Source of the DNA: an uncultured Clostridium sp.
GTDB taxonomy: Bacteria; Bacillota; Clostridia; Lachnospirales; Lachnospiraceae
Direction of reading: 5' to 3'
Assembly: GCA_947575275.1 (NCBI GenBank)
Contig: CANPMS010000002.1
Span: 62,001-126,000, forward strand
Length of the DNA stretch: 64,000 nt
In this document: positions 43,075 through 52,241 of the stretch, one piece after another
Layout: each line of letters starts with the position of its first letter
Numbering within the stretch: the first letter of the stretch is position 1
Position numbers and translations under genes: made by a program
The notes under the pieces: model-generated
The model's input: the letters and a program-made list of their open reading frames with translations, nothing else
Database searches by the model: none
Told to the model about the DNA's origin: nothing

Positions 43075-43355
43075 TCTCCATTCCTCTTTATCGTAAGGCA
43101 GCGTATGGGGAAGGAGGCACAAAGCCTGGGTCGTCCCGCCTCGCTGGCGCCCGCCGAATCCGGACGGGTAAGCCGGATATCCAGCGCAGAGGCATCCACC
43201 TCTGCATATCTGGACAATACGCCAATCATATCATTCTTGATTGCTTCTATGATTCCGGGGTTCACATGCGTCTTGTCAGAGATAAGCAAAAGCTTTAGTC
43301 TGCTGCGTGCAATCTCTCCGGAATTGCTTTTTTGAAACCAACAAATCTGTCCCAC
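43065..43355 (-). CDS. minE: MinE, cell division topological specificity factor
   Basis: A 96-residue protein that displaces MinC from MinD and drives Min oscillation. RSRLKLLLISDK is the MinD-binding anti-MinCD helix/strand, followed by the dimer domain with DMIGVLSRYAEVD and LDIRLTR. The C-terminal 25 residues are unrelated to the common MinE end and Arg/Cys-rich. It starts at GTG 43355, 8 bases after AAGGAGG. Confidence 0.9.
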   Translation of the reverse strand: MGQICWFQKSNSGEIARSRLKLLLISDKTHVNPGIIEAIKNDMIGVLSRYAEVDASALDIRLTRPDSAGASEAGRPRLCASFPIRCLTIKRNGECF

Positions 43356-43368
43356 TCTGCCGCCCTCC

Positions 43369-44160
43369 TTAAGCCCTCTTCAAAAAGCCGGAAATACGTA
43401 CCAGAATCCCTTTGTGGGAATCAAAATCCATAAGCGGAACATTCTCCCCAGTAATTCGCTTACAGATATTCATGTATGCTTGTCCTGCAAGAGACTGGGT
43501 ATCTACCAGCGGTTCTCCCTGGTTAGTTGATACGACTATATCCTCATCATCCGGAACGGCGCCAATGGCATTGATTGCAAGAATATCAGATACATCCTCC
43601 ACCGACATCATATCACCGCGTCTCACCATATCCATACGAATCCGGTTTACAATTAAATCAATCTCCTGCATCTCAGCAGCTTCCAAAAGCCCGATAATGC
43701 GGTCTGCATCCCGAATTGCAGATACCTCTGGCGTTGTGACTACCAGCGCCCGGTCCGCACCGGCGATGGCATTCCGGAAGCCCTGCTCAATGCCTGCAGG
43801 ACAATCCAGCAAAACATAGTCAAAATCGTCTCTCAAATCATCCACCAGCTTTTGCATCTGGCCGGGATTCACTGAGGTTTTGTCTCGCGTCTGAGCAGAC
43901 GGAAGTAAGTAAAGATTTGGGTATCTTTTGTCTCTTATCAGGGCCTGCTTCATACGGCAGTTGCCTTCCACCACATCCACCAGATTATAAATAATCCGGT
44001 TTTCCAGCCCCATCACCACGTCCAGGTTGCGCAGACCAATATCTGTATCAATCAGCGCCACACTATATCCTAAAAGCGCCAAGCCTGTCCCGATGTTAGC
44101 TGTGGTGGTCGTCTTGCCGACCCCGCCTTTTCCAGAAGTAATCACCATGACTTCACTCAT
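43369..44160 (-). CDS. minD: Septum-site determining ATPase MinD
   Basis: A 263-residue ParA-family ATPase that recruits MinC to the membrane. The deviant Walker A is KGGVGKTTTTANIG, switch I region DTDIGLRNLD and Walker B DYVLLDCPAG. The C-terminal end (KGILVRISGFLKRA) is the amphipathic membrane-targeting helix. AGGAGG precedes the ATG. Confidence 0.97.
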   Translation of the reverse strand: MSEVMVITSGKGGVGKTTTTANIGTGLALLGYSVALIDTDIGLRNLDVVMGLENRIIYNLVDVVEGNCRMKQALIRDKRYPNLYLLPSAQTRDKTSVNPGQMQKLVDDLRDDFDYVLLDCPAGIEQGFRNAIAGADRALVVTTPEVSAIRDADRIIGLLEAAEMQEIDLIVNRIRMDMVRRGDMMSVEDVSDILAINAIGAVPDDEDIVVSTNQGEPLVDTQSLAGQAYMNICKRITGENVPLMDFDSHKGILVRISGFLKRA

Positions 44161-44223
44161 AGAACGCCTCCTGAAAAAATACTCCTTTCCTATTCTACAT
44201 TAAATTTAAAAATATTTCCAGTA

Positions 44224-44898
44224 TTAATTGAAATTTAATATATTTAAAAAGGATTTTTTTAAAGGTTTCGTGCAAATACTACAATTTTCTACACAAGCAA
44301 TCATAGGTCCCTTTCCCAATCTGCGGCTTTTATCCCCATAATGACAGGAAATTTCAGCAATTTTTATCTGAAGCGGAGCCATATCCATGGCGGCCACCAC
44401 CGTATCCTGATTTCCTGACACTCCTGCGTGAACAGAACCGCGCAATTCACCGAGAACGATGATATTTCCTTTGGCCGTCACTCTTGCGCCATGGCGGATG
44501 TCTCCAATAATAACAATACTCGCTTCTGACTCCAGGGTCTCACCCCGGTGTAAATCCCCCCGGTAAAACTGTCCGGTGCGGGAAGACAGCTCCATCAGCT
44601 TCTGGTTTAATGCCTTTTCACAAGACTCAATTTTTCTCAGATCATTCTCAATCAGGCATAGTACCTCAATTCCCGAATTTTCTGTGATCGTGTTCACAAT
44701 CCGGAGTTCCTCTTCGGCAGTAAGTGTTCTTCCCTCCAGCATCAGAGCCATCTGAAGGTTACCCCAAAATTTAGCGCTTTCACGAAACTTTATAGCGATT
44801 TCACTAATAAGTTCCTCAAAAGGGCAATCCGGATTGAGAATTACAGTCATTCCGGATTTGCTGCTTTTAATCACTGCATTATGCTTCAACTTGGTCAC
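44224..44898 (-). CDS. minC: Septum-site inhibitor MinC
   Basis: A 224-residue FtsZ inhibitor. The N-terminal half is the FtsZ-blocking domain and the C-terminal half (from about residue 110) the beta-helix dimer and MinD-binding domain, recognised by RTGQFYRGDLHRGETLE, IVIIGDIRHGARVTAKGNIIVLGELRGSVHAG. Unusual for MinC is the C-terminal Cys-containing tail (CVENCSIC). GTG at 44898 follows AGGAAAGCGG. Confidence 0.92.
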   Translation of the reverse strand: MTKLKHNAVIKSSKSGMTVILNPDCPFEELISEIAIKFRESAKFWGNLQMALMLEGRTLTAEEELRIVNTITENSGIEVLCLIENDLRKIESCEKALNQKLMELSSRTGQFYRGDLHRGETLESEASIVIIGDIRHGARVTAKGNIIVLGELRGSVHAGVSGNQDTVVAAMDMAPLQIKIAEISCHYGDKSRRLGKGPMIACVENCSICTKPLKKSFLNILNFN

Positions 44899-44918
44899 CC
44901 GCTTTCCTGTTATTAAGA

Positions 44919-47801
44919 CTAATCTCCGATCTTGACGTTGGAGACATCCAGCGCACCAGTATTTACAATATAATCAAGATCTGTGTATCCGTAGTATAAG
45001 CGGTAAATATTCTTTGCAACTGTCGCCGCGTTAGCTGAAGAATATCCATAAGGGATATTTACCGTCACACATATATCCGGATTGGCATATGGTCCGTATG
45101 AAATAAAAAATGCGTGATTCCCCCGCGTCTTGGATTCCTGTGCCGTTCCGGTCTTTCCGGCAATCTCCACCTCCAAATCCTTAAAGATTGACTTTGCAGA
45201 ACCAGATGAGACCACAGCCCGCATACCTTGCTGCACTGCATCCCAGGTTGAATCTTCTATCTCAATATGACCCGATACCTCCGGTGTGTAATCCTCAATC
45301 AATTTCCCCTCCGGGTCAGTCATCTTATCCAAAAGGCTCAACTCAAATACTGTGCCCCTGTTGGCAAGAGCCGCCACATACCTGGAAAGCTGTACATTGG
45401 AGTAGGAGTTGGTTCCCTGCCCCATGGCGGAACGCTCCGGATCCTCCGTAGTGAGCTCCGGAGAAGTCTCTGAAATTTCAATCCCCGATGGGCGGTCCAG
45501 TCCAAACATCGACGCGTATTTTTGTATCATCTGAATCCCCTGGCTGGTGGAATATACCATTGTCTCCTGGTCTGTGGAAAGCCGATGGGCAATCTCTGCA
45601 AAGAAATAGTTGCAGGAATTCTGGATTCCGCCAAGGACGTTTAAAGAACCGTGATGTCCCGGATAAATCCAGCACTTGATCGTCGGATTTACCTCCTCAT
45701 ACTCTCCTGTACACTGTATGGTGTCGTAAAGACCGATTACCTGTTCCTCAAGCCCGGCAATTGCGGTGATAGGCTTAAAGGTAGAACCGGGCGCCTTTTT
45801 TGCCTGAGTCGCATTATTATAAAGCGGAAGCGACAAGTCATCCTGCAGCTGACTCAAATAGGCAACATCCGCACTGCCTGACAGCCGGTTATTATCATAG
45901 CTTGGGTAAGTAACCAACGCCCTCACTTCTCCGGTATTCACATCTGTAATCACCACTCCACCCGTACAAGGATCCAGCGCAAGCTGCGCCGGGGTCAGCT
46001 CAATATTGTTAATCTTTTGCTTTATAAACGTGTAGGCATAATCGTTTCCGTTCACCCTAAGAAGGCGTACCTGCTCCTCATCATAGGGAAGAACCCCCTG
46101 AGCATAGAGAGCCAGACAAAGCTGACGTCCGGTAATCACCTGATCGTTAATCAAGTAGCGGTAAATTCGCTTGGTAAATTTTATATCATCCTTTAACGCT
46201 TCCAGCACATAATCCACCAGCTCCTCATAAATATCGTCAGCGCTGGAATACTTACTCTGCACATTCAGCTTTGTAGTGTCAATCCAGTTGTCAGAAATGC
46301 CGGCATAGATATAGTCGCGCAGGCTGATTTCATCATTCTTCCACGCCAGATACGCGTTACTGTTCTGGTCGATGCTGTCCCGTTTTATAATTTCCACCGA
46401 TGGTTCGGACAGATAGTTATAGATATAGACCATATACGCCATCATGTCCTTGGGAAGATCTTTCATAACGGTGGCATGTTCACTCATCAGCTCATAGCGC
46501 AGCCGCTCCAGAATCTGCTCCTTTGACGTGGTGTAAATACCATATATCTCACGCTCAATATCAGAGGCGTCTTCCTGAGCCATGTGACTCAATGAAAGCA
46601 CATTATTGTTAATCAGCTGATAATAAGCATCCTTAACGGGAATCTTAATCTTGGAGGAGTCTGTAATATCTGATGCCTCAACATCATAGTTTACCAGAAT
46701 ATCTGCAAGAATACCTGCCAGCTGCTTTTCAATCAGGTGATAAATTCCTATCTGAAGCTCTCTGTCAATGGTCAGGTAAATATCGTTGCCTGAAGACGGC
46801 TCCGTCTGTGAAACTACTTCCATCACACTTCCCACATTATTGACAATCAGGTTCTTATAGCCCTTATGCCCCTGCAGTTCTGTCTCCATGGAGGCTTCGA
46901 TTCCAGTTCTCCCCACAATATCACTCATCTCGTATTCCGGATTTGTCTTCTGAAGCTCCTCAAGCTGATCTTCCTGCACCTTTCCTGTGTAGCCGATAAT
47001 CGGAGCAAAATAAATAGGGTCATTGTAACGGCGTATGGTGGTCTCCTCAATGCCCACACCGGAAAGCTGATCCGCATGTTCCAAAATGTCGGCTACGGTC
47101 TCTTCATCCACCCGGTCTACAATCGTGTTGGTCTCATATTTCTTATAGGCTACCAGGGACATCGTATAGCGGATGTTCACCATCTGTATCAGTTCAAAAT
47201 CACTCAGGATAATGGGATTTCCCATTTCATCCTTCATCTCATGCAAATCGTACAGCTCCTTTTTCAGTTCCACTGCTTCCCTTGGTGTGATGTTGGATGG
47301 ATATTTCCCATTGGCGTCGTCCAGCTCATCTACTGATCTGCGGCCGTAAAAATCACGCAGAAAACGCTTCCTCGCCGCCTCAGAACTTGAGGTATAAACC
47401 ATTTCTCCATTGCTGTCAAGAGCGATTTCCAGCCTTCCCTGCGCCTGATAGCCATGGCGGTTCAAAATCCCCACCAGCCGCAGCAGCATTGCATTCATGG
47501 AAGCATTCTGAGCGTATGCCCCGGTATCCTGAATGGTAACACAATATGCAAGCTCATTATAAGCCAGCAGGTTGCCGTTGCAGTCAAAAATGTTGCCACG
47601 TGTGCCAGGGGTTGTGACAGTCTTCTCCGTCATCTGGACATAATCATTTAAATACTTATCTCCATTAACAATCTGCAGGTCAAACAATTTGAAAATCAGC
47701 ATAACAAACATTCCCGTAAAAATCACCACAAGAGTGAAAATTCGGGAGCCAAGTACCTTCCTGATCAGTTCCTGTAATATTTCCAGTAAATCTTTAAACA
47801 C
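44919..47801 (-). CDS. mrdA: Penicillin-binding protein 2 with a large insertion
   Basis: A 960-residue class B transpeptidase, the crosslinking partner of RodA. It has an N-terminal membrane anchor (residues 21-42), a PBP dimer domain (TPGTRGNIFDCNGNLLA) and a transpeptidase domain with S673-x-x-K (PGSTFK), S729-x-N (NSCN) and K883TG (AGKTGTAQ). Between LTIDRELQ (about 344) and GGVVITDVNTG (about 614) there is an extra stretch of about 235 residues, rich in Asp, Tyr and Lys, that enterobacterial PBP2 lacks. It starts at GTG 47801. Confidence 0.93.
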   Translation of the reverse strand: MFKDLLEILQELIRKVLGSRIFTLVVIFTGMFVMLIFKLFDLQIVNGDKYLNDYVQMTEKTVTTPGTRGNIFDCNGNLLAYNELAYCVTIQDTGAYAQNASMNAMLLRLVGILNRHGYQAQGRLEIALDSNGEMVYTSSSEAARKRFLRDFYGRRSVDELDDANGKYPSNITPREAVELKKELYDLHEMKDEMGNPIILSDFELIQMVNIRYTMSLVAYKKYETNTIVDRVDEETVADILEHADQLSGVGIEETTIRRYNDPIYFAPIIGYTGKVQEDQLEELQKTNPEYEMSDIVGRTGIEASMETELQGHKGYKNLIVNNVGSVMEVVSQTEPSSGNDIYLTIDRELQIGIYHLIEKQLAGILADILVNYDVEASDITDSSKIKIPVKDAYYQLINNNVLSLSHMAQEDASDIEREIYGIYTTSKEQILERLRYELMSEHATVMKDLPKDMMAYMVYIYNYLSEPSVEIIKRDSIDQNSNAYLAWKNDEISLRDYIYAGISDNWIDTTKLNVQSKYSSADDIYEELVDYVLEALKDDIKFTKRIYRYLINDQVITGRQLCLALYAQGVLPYDEEQVRLLRVNGNDYAYTFIKQKINNIELTPAQLALDPCTGGVVITDVNTGEVRALVTYPSYDNNRLSGSADVAYLSQLQDDLSLPLYNNATQAKKAPGSTFKPITAIAGLEEQVIGLYDTIQCTGEYEEVNPTIKCWIYPGHHGSLNVLGGIQNSCNYFFAEIAHRLSTDQETMVYSTSQGIQMIQKYASMFGLDRPSGIEISETSPELTTEDPERSAMGQGTNSYSNVQLSRYVAALANRGTVFELSLLDKMTDPEGKLIEDYTPEVSGHIEIEDSTWDAVQQGMRAVVSSGSAKSIFKDLEVEIAGKTGTAQESKTRGNHAFFISYGPYANPDICVTVNIPYGYSSANAATVAKNIYRLYYGYTDLDYIVNTGALDVSNVKIGD

Positions 47802-47821
47802 TTTCTCTTCAATCTCTCCTA

Positions 47822-48322
47822 TTACCTATTATCAATCTCATCCAGTCTCCTGTTGGTAAACAGAAAGAACCGGTAAATCAAAAGGGTTGTCACTACTGTA
47901 AAGATCGTTTCCGGTATAATGATTTCTCTTAAATAGTAAAAGAAATCAAGGCGGTTCCGGATCAAAAACCTTAACACATAAATATAGAAGTTGTAGAACA
48001 GCTCATTAACCAGGCTTAGCACCAAGGGCAAAGTAATATAATCCTCATAATAGTATTTCGTGCAGATGCCATTAAAATAGCCGATATTCACAAAAAGCAG
48101 CGTGTAAAAACCGAAAGGACCACTATAAAACAAATCAAGAAGAATTCCTGCCAGCAGTCCGTAGTACATTCCTGCCTGTTTTCCGTAAATAAAGCCAAAG
48201 GAAAAGGTCAGAATAAGAAGCAGGTTCGGAGTTGCCGCCAAAAATGGTATCAATGGAAAAATACAATTCTGAATTGTAAATGCCAGAACCATCAAAATTA
48301 TATTGATTATAATTCGCTTCAT
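47822..48322 (-). CDS. mreD: Rod shape-determining protein MreD
   Basis: A 166-residue membrane protein with five hydrophobic segments, linking the elongasome to the membrane with MreC. FGFIYGKQAGMYYGLLAGILLDLFYSGPFGFYTL is characteristic in pattern (given here only as position about 40-75). It overlaps mreC by 4 bases (ATGA). Confidence 0.88.
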   Translation of the reverse strand: MKRIIINIILMVLAFTIQNCIFPLIPFLAATPNLLLILTFSFGFIYGKQAGMYYGLLAGILLDLFYSGPFGFYTLLFVNIGYFNGICTKYYYEDYITLPLVLSLVNELFYNFYIYVLRFLIRNRLDFFYYLREIIIPETIFTVVTTLLIYRFFLFTNRRLDEIDNR

Positions 48323-49185
48323 TTTTCTTCTCCTGAACCGAATATATCATTCTGCGCCATATCTTCCTTAAGCATCGTGATTACCAGCACTTCCTGAAGA
48401 CTGTCAAACTGTGCAACCGGAATCAGGTATCCTGATTTCGTAAGGCGCGTCTCATCCGTGGTAATATCAGAAGCATAGCCAATCAATATTCCCGGCAGGA
48501 ATTTAGAGCTGATATTGGAGGTTACAATCCGGTCTCCATCCTTAACATCCCCGTCACGGGAAATGTTGCTGATGCGGAGCCGTCCCTCCCCAAACAATGT
48601 TAAATCTCCGGCAACAATGCAGGTATCTCCCGACTGCTGTGCCATTCCGCTGACCCGGCTTACATCATCAATCACCGAGCGAACGGTTGCATAGTTGGCT
48701 CCCACATCGGTGACAATTCCCACAAGCCCGCCTCCGGCAATCACATTGGCATCCACACGGACACCATCTGCAGAACCTTTATTGATGCGGAAAACCTGAA
48801 ACCAATCGCCGGAGTCCTTGGCAATCACTCTGGCGCCAATTTTATCATACTGCATATACTCCTGATCCAGCTTATACAACTCCCGCAGCCGTTCCAGCTC
48901 AAACTGCTCTGCCTGAAGGCGGCTGTTTTCCTCCACCAGGCTGTCAATCTGTGTCTGAAGCGCCTGCTTTTCATCCATGGCGCTTTTTAAAGCGCTGTAA
49001 TTGCTTATATTATTATACAGAGAAGTACCGGCGCGGTTAACTCCGGACTGAATTGGATTAAGAAAATAGCCGATGCCGCTACGCAGCGGGTTCAGAAAAC
49101 CGTCCTTAAAGGAGGTAATTCCGATTAAGAGAAGACAAAACAGCGACAAACCGATTAACATATATTTACTGCTTTTTGATTCCAT
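48319..49185 (-). CDS. mreC: Rod shape-determining protein MreC
   Basis: A 288-residue bitopic protein with an N-terminal membrane segment (MLIGLSLFCLLLIGI), a coiled coil (about residues 65-105) and an extracellular double beta-barrel domain (ARVIAKDSGDWFQVFRINKG, GLVGIVTDVG, GDGDRIVTSNISSKFLPGILIG-like). It scaffolds PBP2 and RodA. No mreB precedes it; radC does, with 3 bases between. Confidence 0.92.
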   Translation of the reverse strand: MESKSSKYMLIGLSLFCLLLIGITSFKDGFLNPLRSGIGYFLNPIQSGVNRAGTSLYNNISNYSALKSAMDEKQALQTQIDSLVEENSRLQAEQFELERLRELYKLDQEYMQYDKIGARVIAKDSGDWFQVFRINKGSADGVRVDANVIAGGGLVGIVTDVGANYATVRSVIDDVSRVSGMAQQSGDTCIVAGDLTLFGEGRLRISNISRDGDVKDGDRIVTSNISSKFLPGILIGYASDITTDETRLTKSGYLIPVAQFDSLQEVLVITMLKEDMAQNDIFGSGEEK

Positions 49186-49188
49186 CTA

Positions 49189-49881
49189 TCATAATCCCCG
49201 TTCTTTCAAGCTTACATAGGAGTTATCACCGATAATAATATGATCCAGAAGCTGCACGCCCACAATCTTTCCCGCTTCCCGAATACGCTTTGTCAGAAGA
49301 ATATCGGACCGGCTTGGCTCCGGGTCGCCGCTGGGATGGTTATGGACAAGAATCAGGCTCACCGCCCGATGGCGCAGAGCCTCAATATAAATCTCCCTGG
49401 GTGTAGTGACGGTGGAGTTGACCGTTCCCTTTGAAAGCAGCACATCACTGATCAGCACCTGCTTGGTGTTAAACAGCATGGCGCGAAACTGCTCCTGAGC
49501 CAGGTGGCGCATATCCTCCTGATAATATTCTGCGACCTGAGAGGGTGCAAGGAATTTAAGAGGCGGCGGCGTTGCCCGCCGCTTCCAGATTCTTCTGGAC
49601 AGCTCGGCGATACACAGAATCTGAATTCCCTTTACCTTTCCGATACCCTTGATGGACATAAGCTCCGGAAGGGTAAGATGCAATAGACCTAAAATTCCCT
49701 CGTTTGCGCCGTCCAAATTCAAAATTTTCTCAGACAGTTCAAGGGAATTAGCTTCTTTTGATCCGGTACGGATAATGATGGAGAGAAGCTGCGCATCACT
49801 TAGCCTTTCTGCTCCCTCCTTCAGACACCGCTCGTATGGGCGGTCTCCGTCCGGCAGATTCTTCATTGTAGTATGTTTCAT
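49189..49881 (-). CDS. radC: RadC family JAB-domain protein
   Basis: A 230-residue protein with an N-terminal helix-hairpin-helix part (ELMSIKGIGKVKGIQIL) and a C-terminal JAB1/MPN metalloprotease-like domain with the zinc motif HNHPSGDPEPSRSD. Despite the name no firm repair role is known. It often precedes mreBCD in Firmicutes, as here without mreB. AAAGGA lies just before two Met codons; the second (49881) has better spacing. Confidence 0.93.
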   Translation of the reverse strand: MKHTTMKNLPDGDRPYERCLKEGAERLSDAQLLSIIIRTGSKEANSLELSEKILNLDGANEGILGLLHLTLPELMSIKGIGKVKGIQILCIAELSRRIWKRRATPPPLKFLAPSQVAEYYQEDMRHLAQEQFRAMLFNTKQVLISDVLLSKGTVNSTVTTPREIYIEALRHRAVSLILVHNHPSGDPEPSRSDILLTKRIREAGKIVGVQLLDHIIIGDNSYVSLKERGL

Positions 49882-49921
49882 CATTTCCTTTCCCGTGACT
49901 CTCCAGGTACAAAACGGTTAG

Positions 49922-49936
49922 GAAACGTTACGTTTC
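49922..49936. repeat. 15-bp palindrome upstream of radC
   Basis: GAAACGT-T-ACGTTTC is a perfect inverted repeat about 40-55 bases upstream of the radC start. On the minus strand an extended -10 (TGGTAAAAT) lies directly in front of it, so the palindrome would cover the transcription start, a typical repressor site. No regulator is identified. Confidence 0.5.
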
Positions 49937-49980
49937 ATTTTACCACAAAACAAAAACCATGTATACACCAAATAAAAAGT

Positions 49981-51264
49981 TTATTTAATCAATGTTATCC
50001 CTGCATCAACCAGGGCCTGAAGAGATCTTAAAATCCCCAGCTTTGCGTGATACCAGGTCAGTCCCCCCTGAAAATATACTGCATAAGGCGGCTTTATTGG
50101 CCCATCAGCGCTTAACTCTATGGAGGAGCCCTGGACAAAAGCGCCCGCCGCCATAATAACCGGCGCATCGTAACCAGGCATGTCCCATGGCTCCGGGGAT
50201 ACAAAGCTGTCCACCGGCGCCGCCGCCTGTATTCCCTGACAGAATGCAATAACACTCTCCGGTGTGCCGAGAGTCACTGCCTGTATAATATCGTGACGTG
50301 ATTCGGAGCCGTTTGGAACAACAGGAAAACCCAGCCTCTCATACACGTTGGCGGCAAAGATTGCCCCCTTTAAAGCGCCTGCAACCACTGTAGGCGCCAG
50401 AAACAATCCCTGATAGAGACACTGGTTCATCCCAAGACTCGCTCCCACCTCTTTTCCAAGTCCTGGCGCACTTAACCGGCAGGCGGCCCGGTCAACACAG
50501 TCTTTTCGCCCCACAATGTAGCCTCCGATTGGCGCCAGTCCCCCTCCGGGATTCTTAATCAGAGAGCCTACAACCATGTCAGCTCCCATGTCTGTGGGCT
50601 CTATCCGCTCCACAAACTCACCATAACAATTATCCACCATACAGATAATATCCGGTTTCACGCTCTTTATAAAAGTAATTAATTGTCCGATTTTCTCCAC
50701 AGACAATGTGGGACGGACAGCATAACCTTTCGAGCGTTGAATGGTCACCAGTTTCGTCTTTTTGTTGATTGCCCTTTTTATATTTTCATAGTCAAAGGAG
50801 CCGTCCGGCAACAGATCCACCTGGCGGTACGCAACTCCGTACTCCTTGAGGGAGCCTGCACTATCACGGATTCCAATCACCTCTTCCAGAGTATCATATG
50901 GCTTTCCCACGGGAGACAGCAGCTCATCACCAGGGCGCAGGTTTCCCGAAAGCGCAATATGCAGAGCATGGGTTCCGCAAATAAGCTGGGGGCGCACCAG
51001 TGCATCCCCACCGTGAAACACCTTTGCATAGACCTCTTCCAGGGTGTCACGCCCCAGATCGTTATAACCATACCCGGTAGACGCAGCAAAATGAATGTCA
51101 CTGACCCGTGCATCCTGCATTGCCTTTATCACTTTGAGTTGATTGTACTCAGCAGTGGCATCAATCTCATCAAACCTCTCCCTCAGCTCTGTCTCCAGCT
51201 CTGCCCCATAGGCAAGCACGGACGGGCTGATACCCAAATCAAGATACATCTGTTCCAATTCCAT
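49981..51264 (-). CDS. YnbB-type PLP-dependent protein (methionine gamma-lyase/aluminium resistance family)
   Basis: A 427-residue fold-type I PLP enzyme of PF06838. GTHALHIALSGNLRPGD is the cofactor-binding start, MVDNCYGEFVE the PLP-nitrogen contact and GSLIKNPGGGLAPIGGYIVG holds the PLP lysine. Substrate is not known; names such as aluminium resistance or methionine gamma-lyase family are historical. The gene follows miaA by 11 bases, as in Bacillus. AGGAGAG precedes the ATG. Confidence 0.88.
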   Translation of the reverse strand: MELEQMYLDLGISPSVLAYGAELETELRERFDEIDATAEYNQLKVIKAMQDARVSDIHFAASTGYGYNDLGRDTLEEVYAKVFHGGDALVRPQLICGTHALHIALSGNLRPGDELLSPVGKPYDTLEEVIGIRDSAGSLKEYGVAYRQVDLLPDGSFDYENIKRAINKKTKLVTIQRSKGYAVRPTLSVEKIGQLITFIKSVKPDIICMVDNCYGEFVERIEPTDMGADMVVGSLIKNPGGGLAPIGGYIVGRKDCVDRAACRLSAPGLGKEVGASLGMNQCLYQGLFLAPTVVAGALKGAIFAANVYERLGFPVVPNGSESRHDIIQAVTLGTPESVIAFCQGIQAAAPVDSFVSPEPWDMPGYDAPVIMAAGAFVQGSSIELSADGPIKPPYAVYFQGGLTWYHAKLGILRSLQALVDAGITLIK

Positions 51265-51275
51265 GTTTTTCTCTC

Positions 51276-52229
51276 CTAGCTGTAAAATGCTGTATTTCTC
51301 TGTCCAAATTCTTTAAGAATATGAGAGAGAATCCGTCCCTGGTCGTCTCCGAACGATTCAAGGGAAAGCCAGCGCACTCCCCGTTCCCTCTTAAACCAGG
51401 TAATCTGACGCTTTGCAAAATGGCGGGTATCCCGCTTTAAGATGCAGACTGCCTCCTCAAGACTGGTTCTGCCGTCCAGATAGTCCAGAATTTCTTTATA
51501 GCCCAGTCCCTGCATAGAGGTCATGCCGCGCTTACAGCCCATCTCCTTAAGCCTGCACACCTCATTCACCAGTCCCTGCTCCATCATTAAATCCACCCGT
51601 CTGTTAATCCGTGTGTACAGGGTTTCACGAGCACAGTCAAGCACATAGTAAAATACATCATAAGGCGACGCTTTTTCCTGCTCCAGACGGTTATGCTCCG
51701 AGATGGGCTGCCCTGTCATACGGTAGTACTCAATCGCCCGGATCACACGTTTTTTATTGTTGGCGTGAATCAGCGCCGCGGATTCCGGGTCGATCTTTTG
51801 AAGCAGCCCGTGGAGATATTCGCTTCCCCGCTCATTGCCAAGCTGCTCTAACTCTCTGCGTATCTCACCGCTTCCCTCATTTTTCTTAAAATCAATATCA
51901 TAAATCAAAGCCTGAATATAAAATCCTGTTCCGCCTGCAATCACAGGAATACGGCCCCGCCCATAGATGCCCTCCACAGCCTCTTTTGCCATGGCCTGAA
52001 ACCGGGTTACATTAAAGTCTTCCCAGGGTTCCAGCACATCAATCAAATGGTGGGGCACTCCGTCCATCTCCTCAGGCATGACCTTGGCGGACCCAATATC
52101 CATATGGCGATACACCTGCATGGAATCGGCGCTGACAATCTCACCGCCCAGCGCCTTTGCCAGCTTGATGGAGAGAGCTGTCTTTCCCACAGCAGTAGGT
52201 CCCGCCAGAATCATCAATGGCTGTTTCAT
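51276..52229 (-). CDS. miaA: tRNA dimethylallyltransferase MiaA
   Basis: A 317-residue enzyme that adds an isopentenyl group to A37 of tRNAs reading UNN codons. The P-loop is GPTAVGKTALS, followed by EIVSADSMQVYRHMDIGSAK and the substrate motif GGTGFYIQALI. It works ahead of MiaB, encoded in the same operon. GGAG lies inside the frame opening at 52241, so ATG 52229 is chosen, directly after mutL. Confidence 0.96.
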   Translation of the reverse strand: MKQPLMILAGPTAVGKTALSIKLAKALGGEIVSADSMQVYRHMDIGSAKVMPEEMDGVPHHLIDVLEPWEDFNVTRFQAMAKEAVEGIYGRGRIPVIAGGTGFYIQALIYDIDFKKNEGSGEIRRELEQLGNERGSEYLHGLLQKIDPESAALIHANNKKRVIRAIEYYRMTGQPISEHNRLEQEKASPYDVFYYVLDCARETLYTRINRRVDLMMEQGLVNEVCRLKEMGCKRGMTSMQGLGYKEILDYLDGRTSLEEAVCILKRDTRHFAKRQITWFKRERGVRWLSLESFGDDQGRILSHILKEFGQRNTAFYS

Positions 52230-52241
52230 AGAATACTCCAA

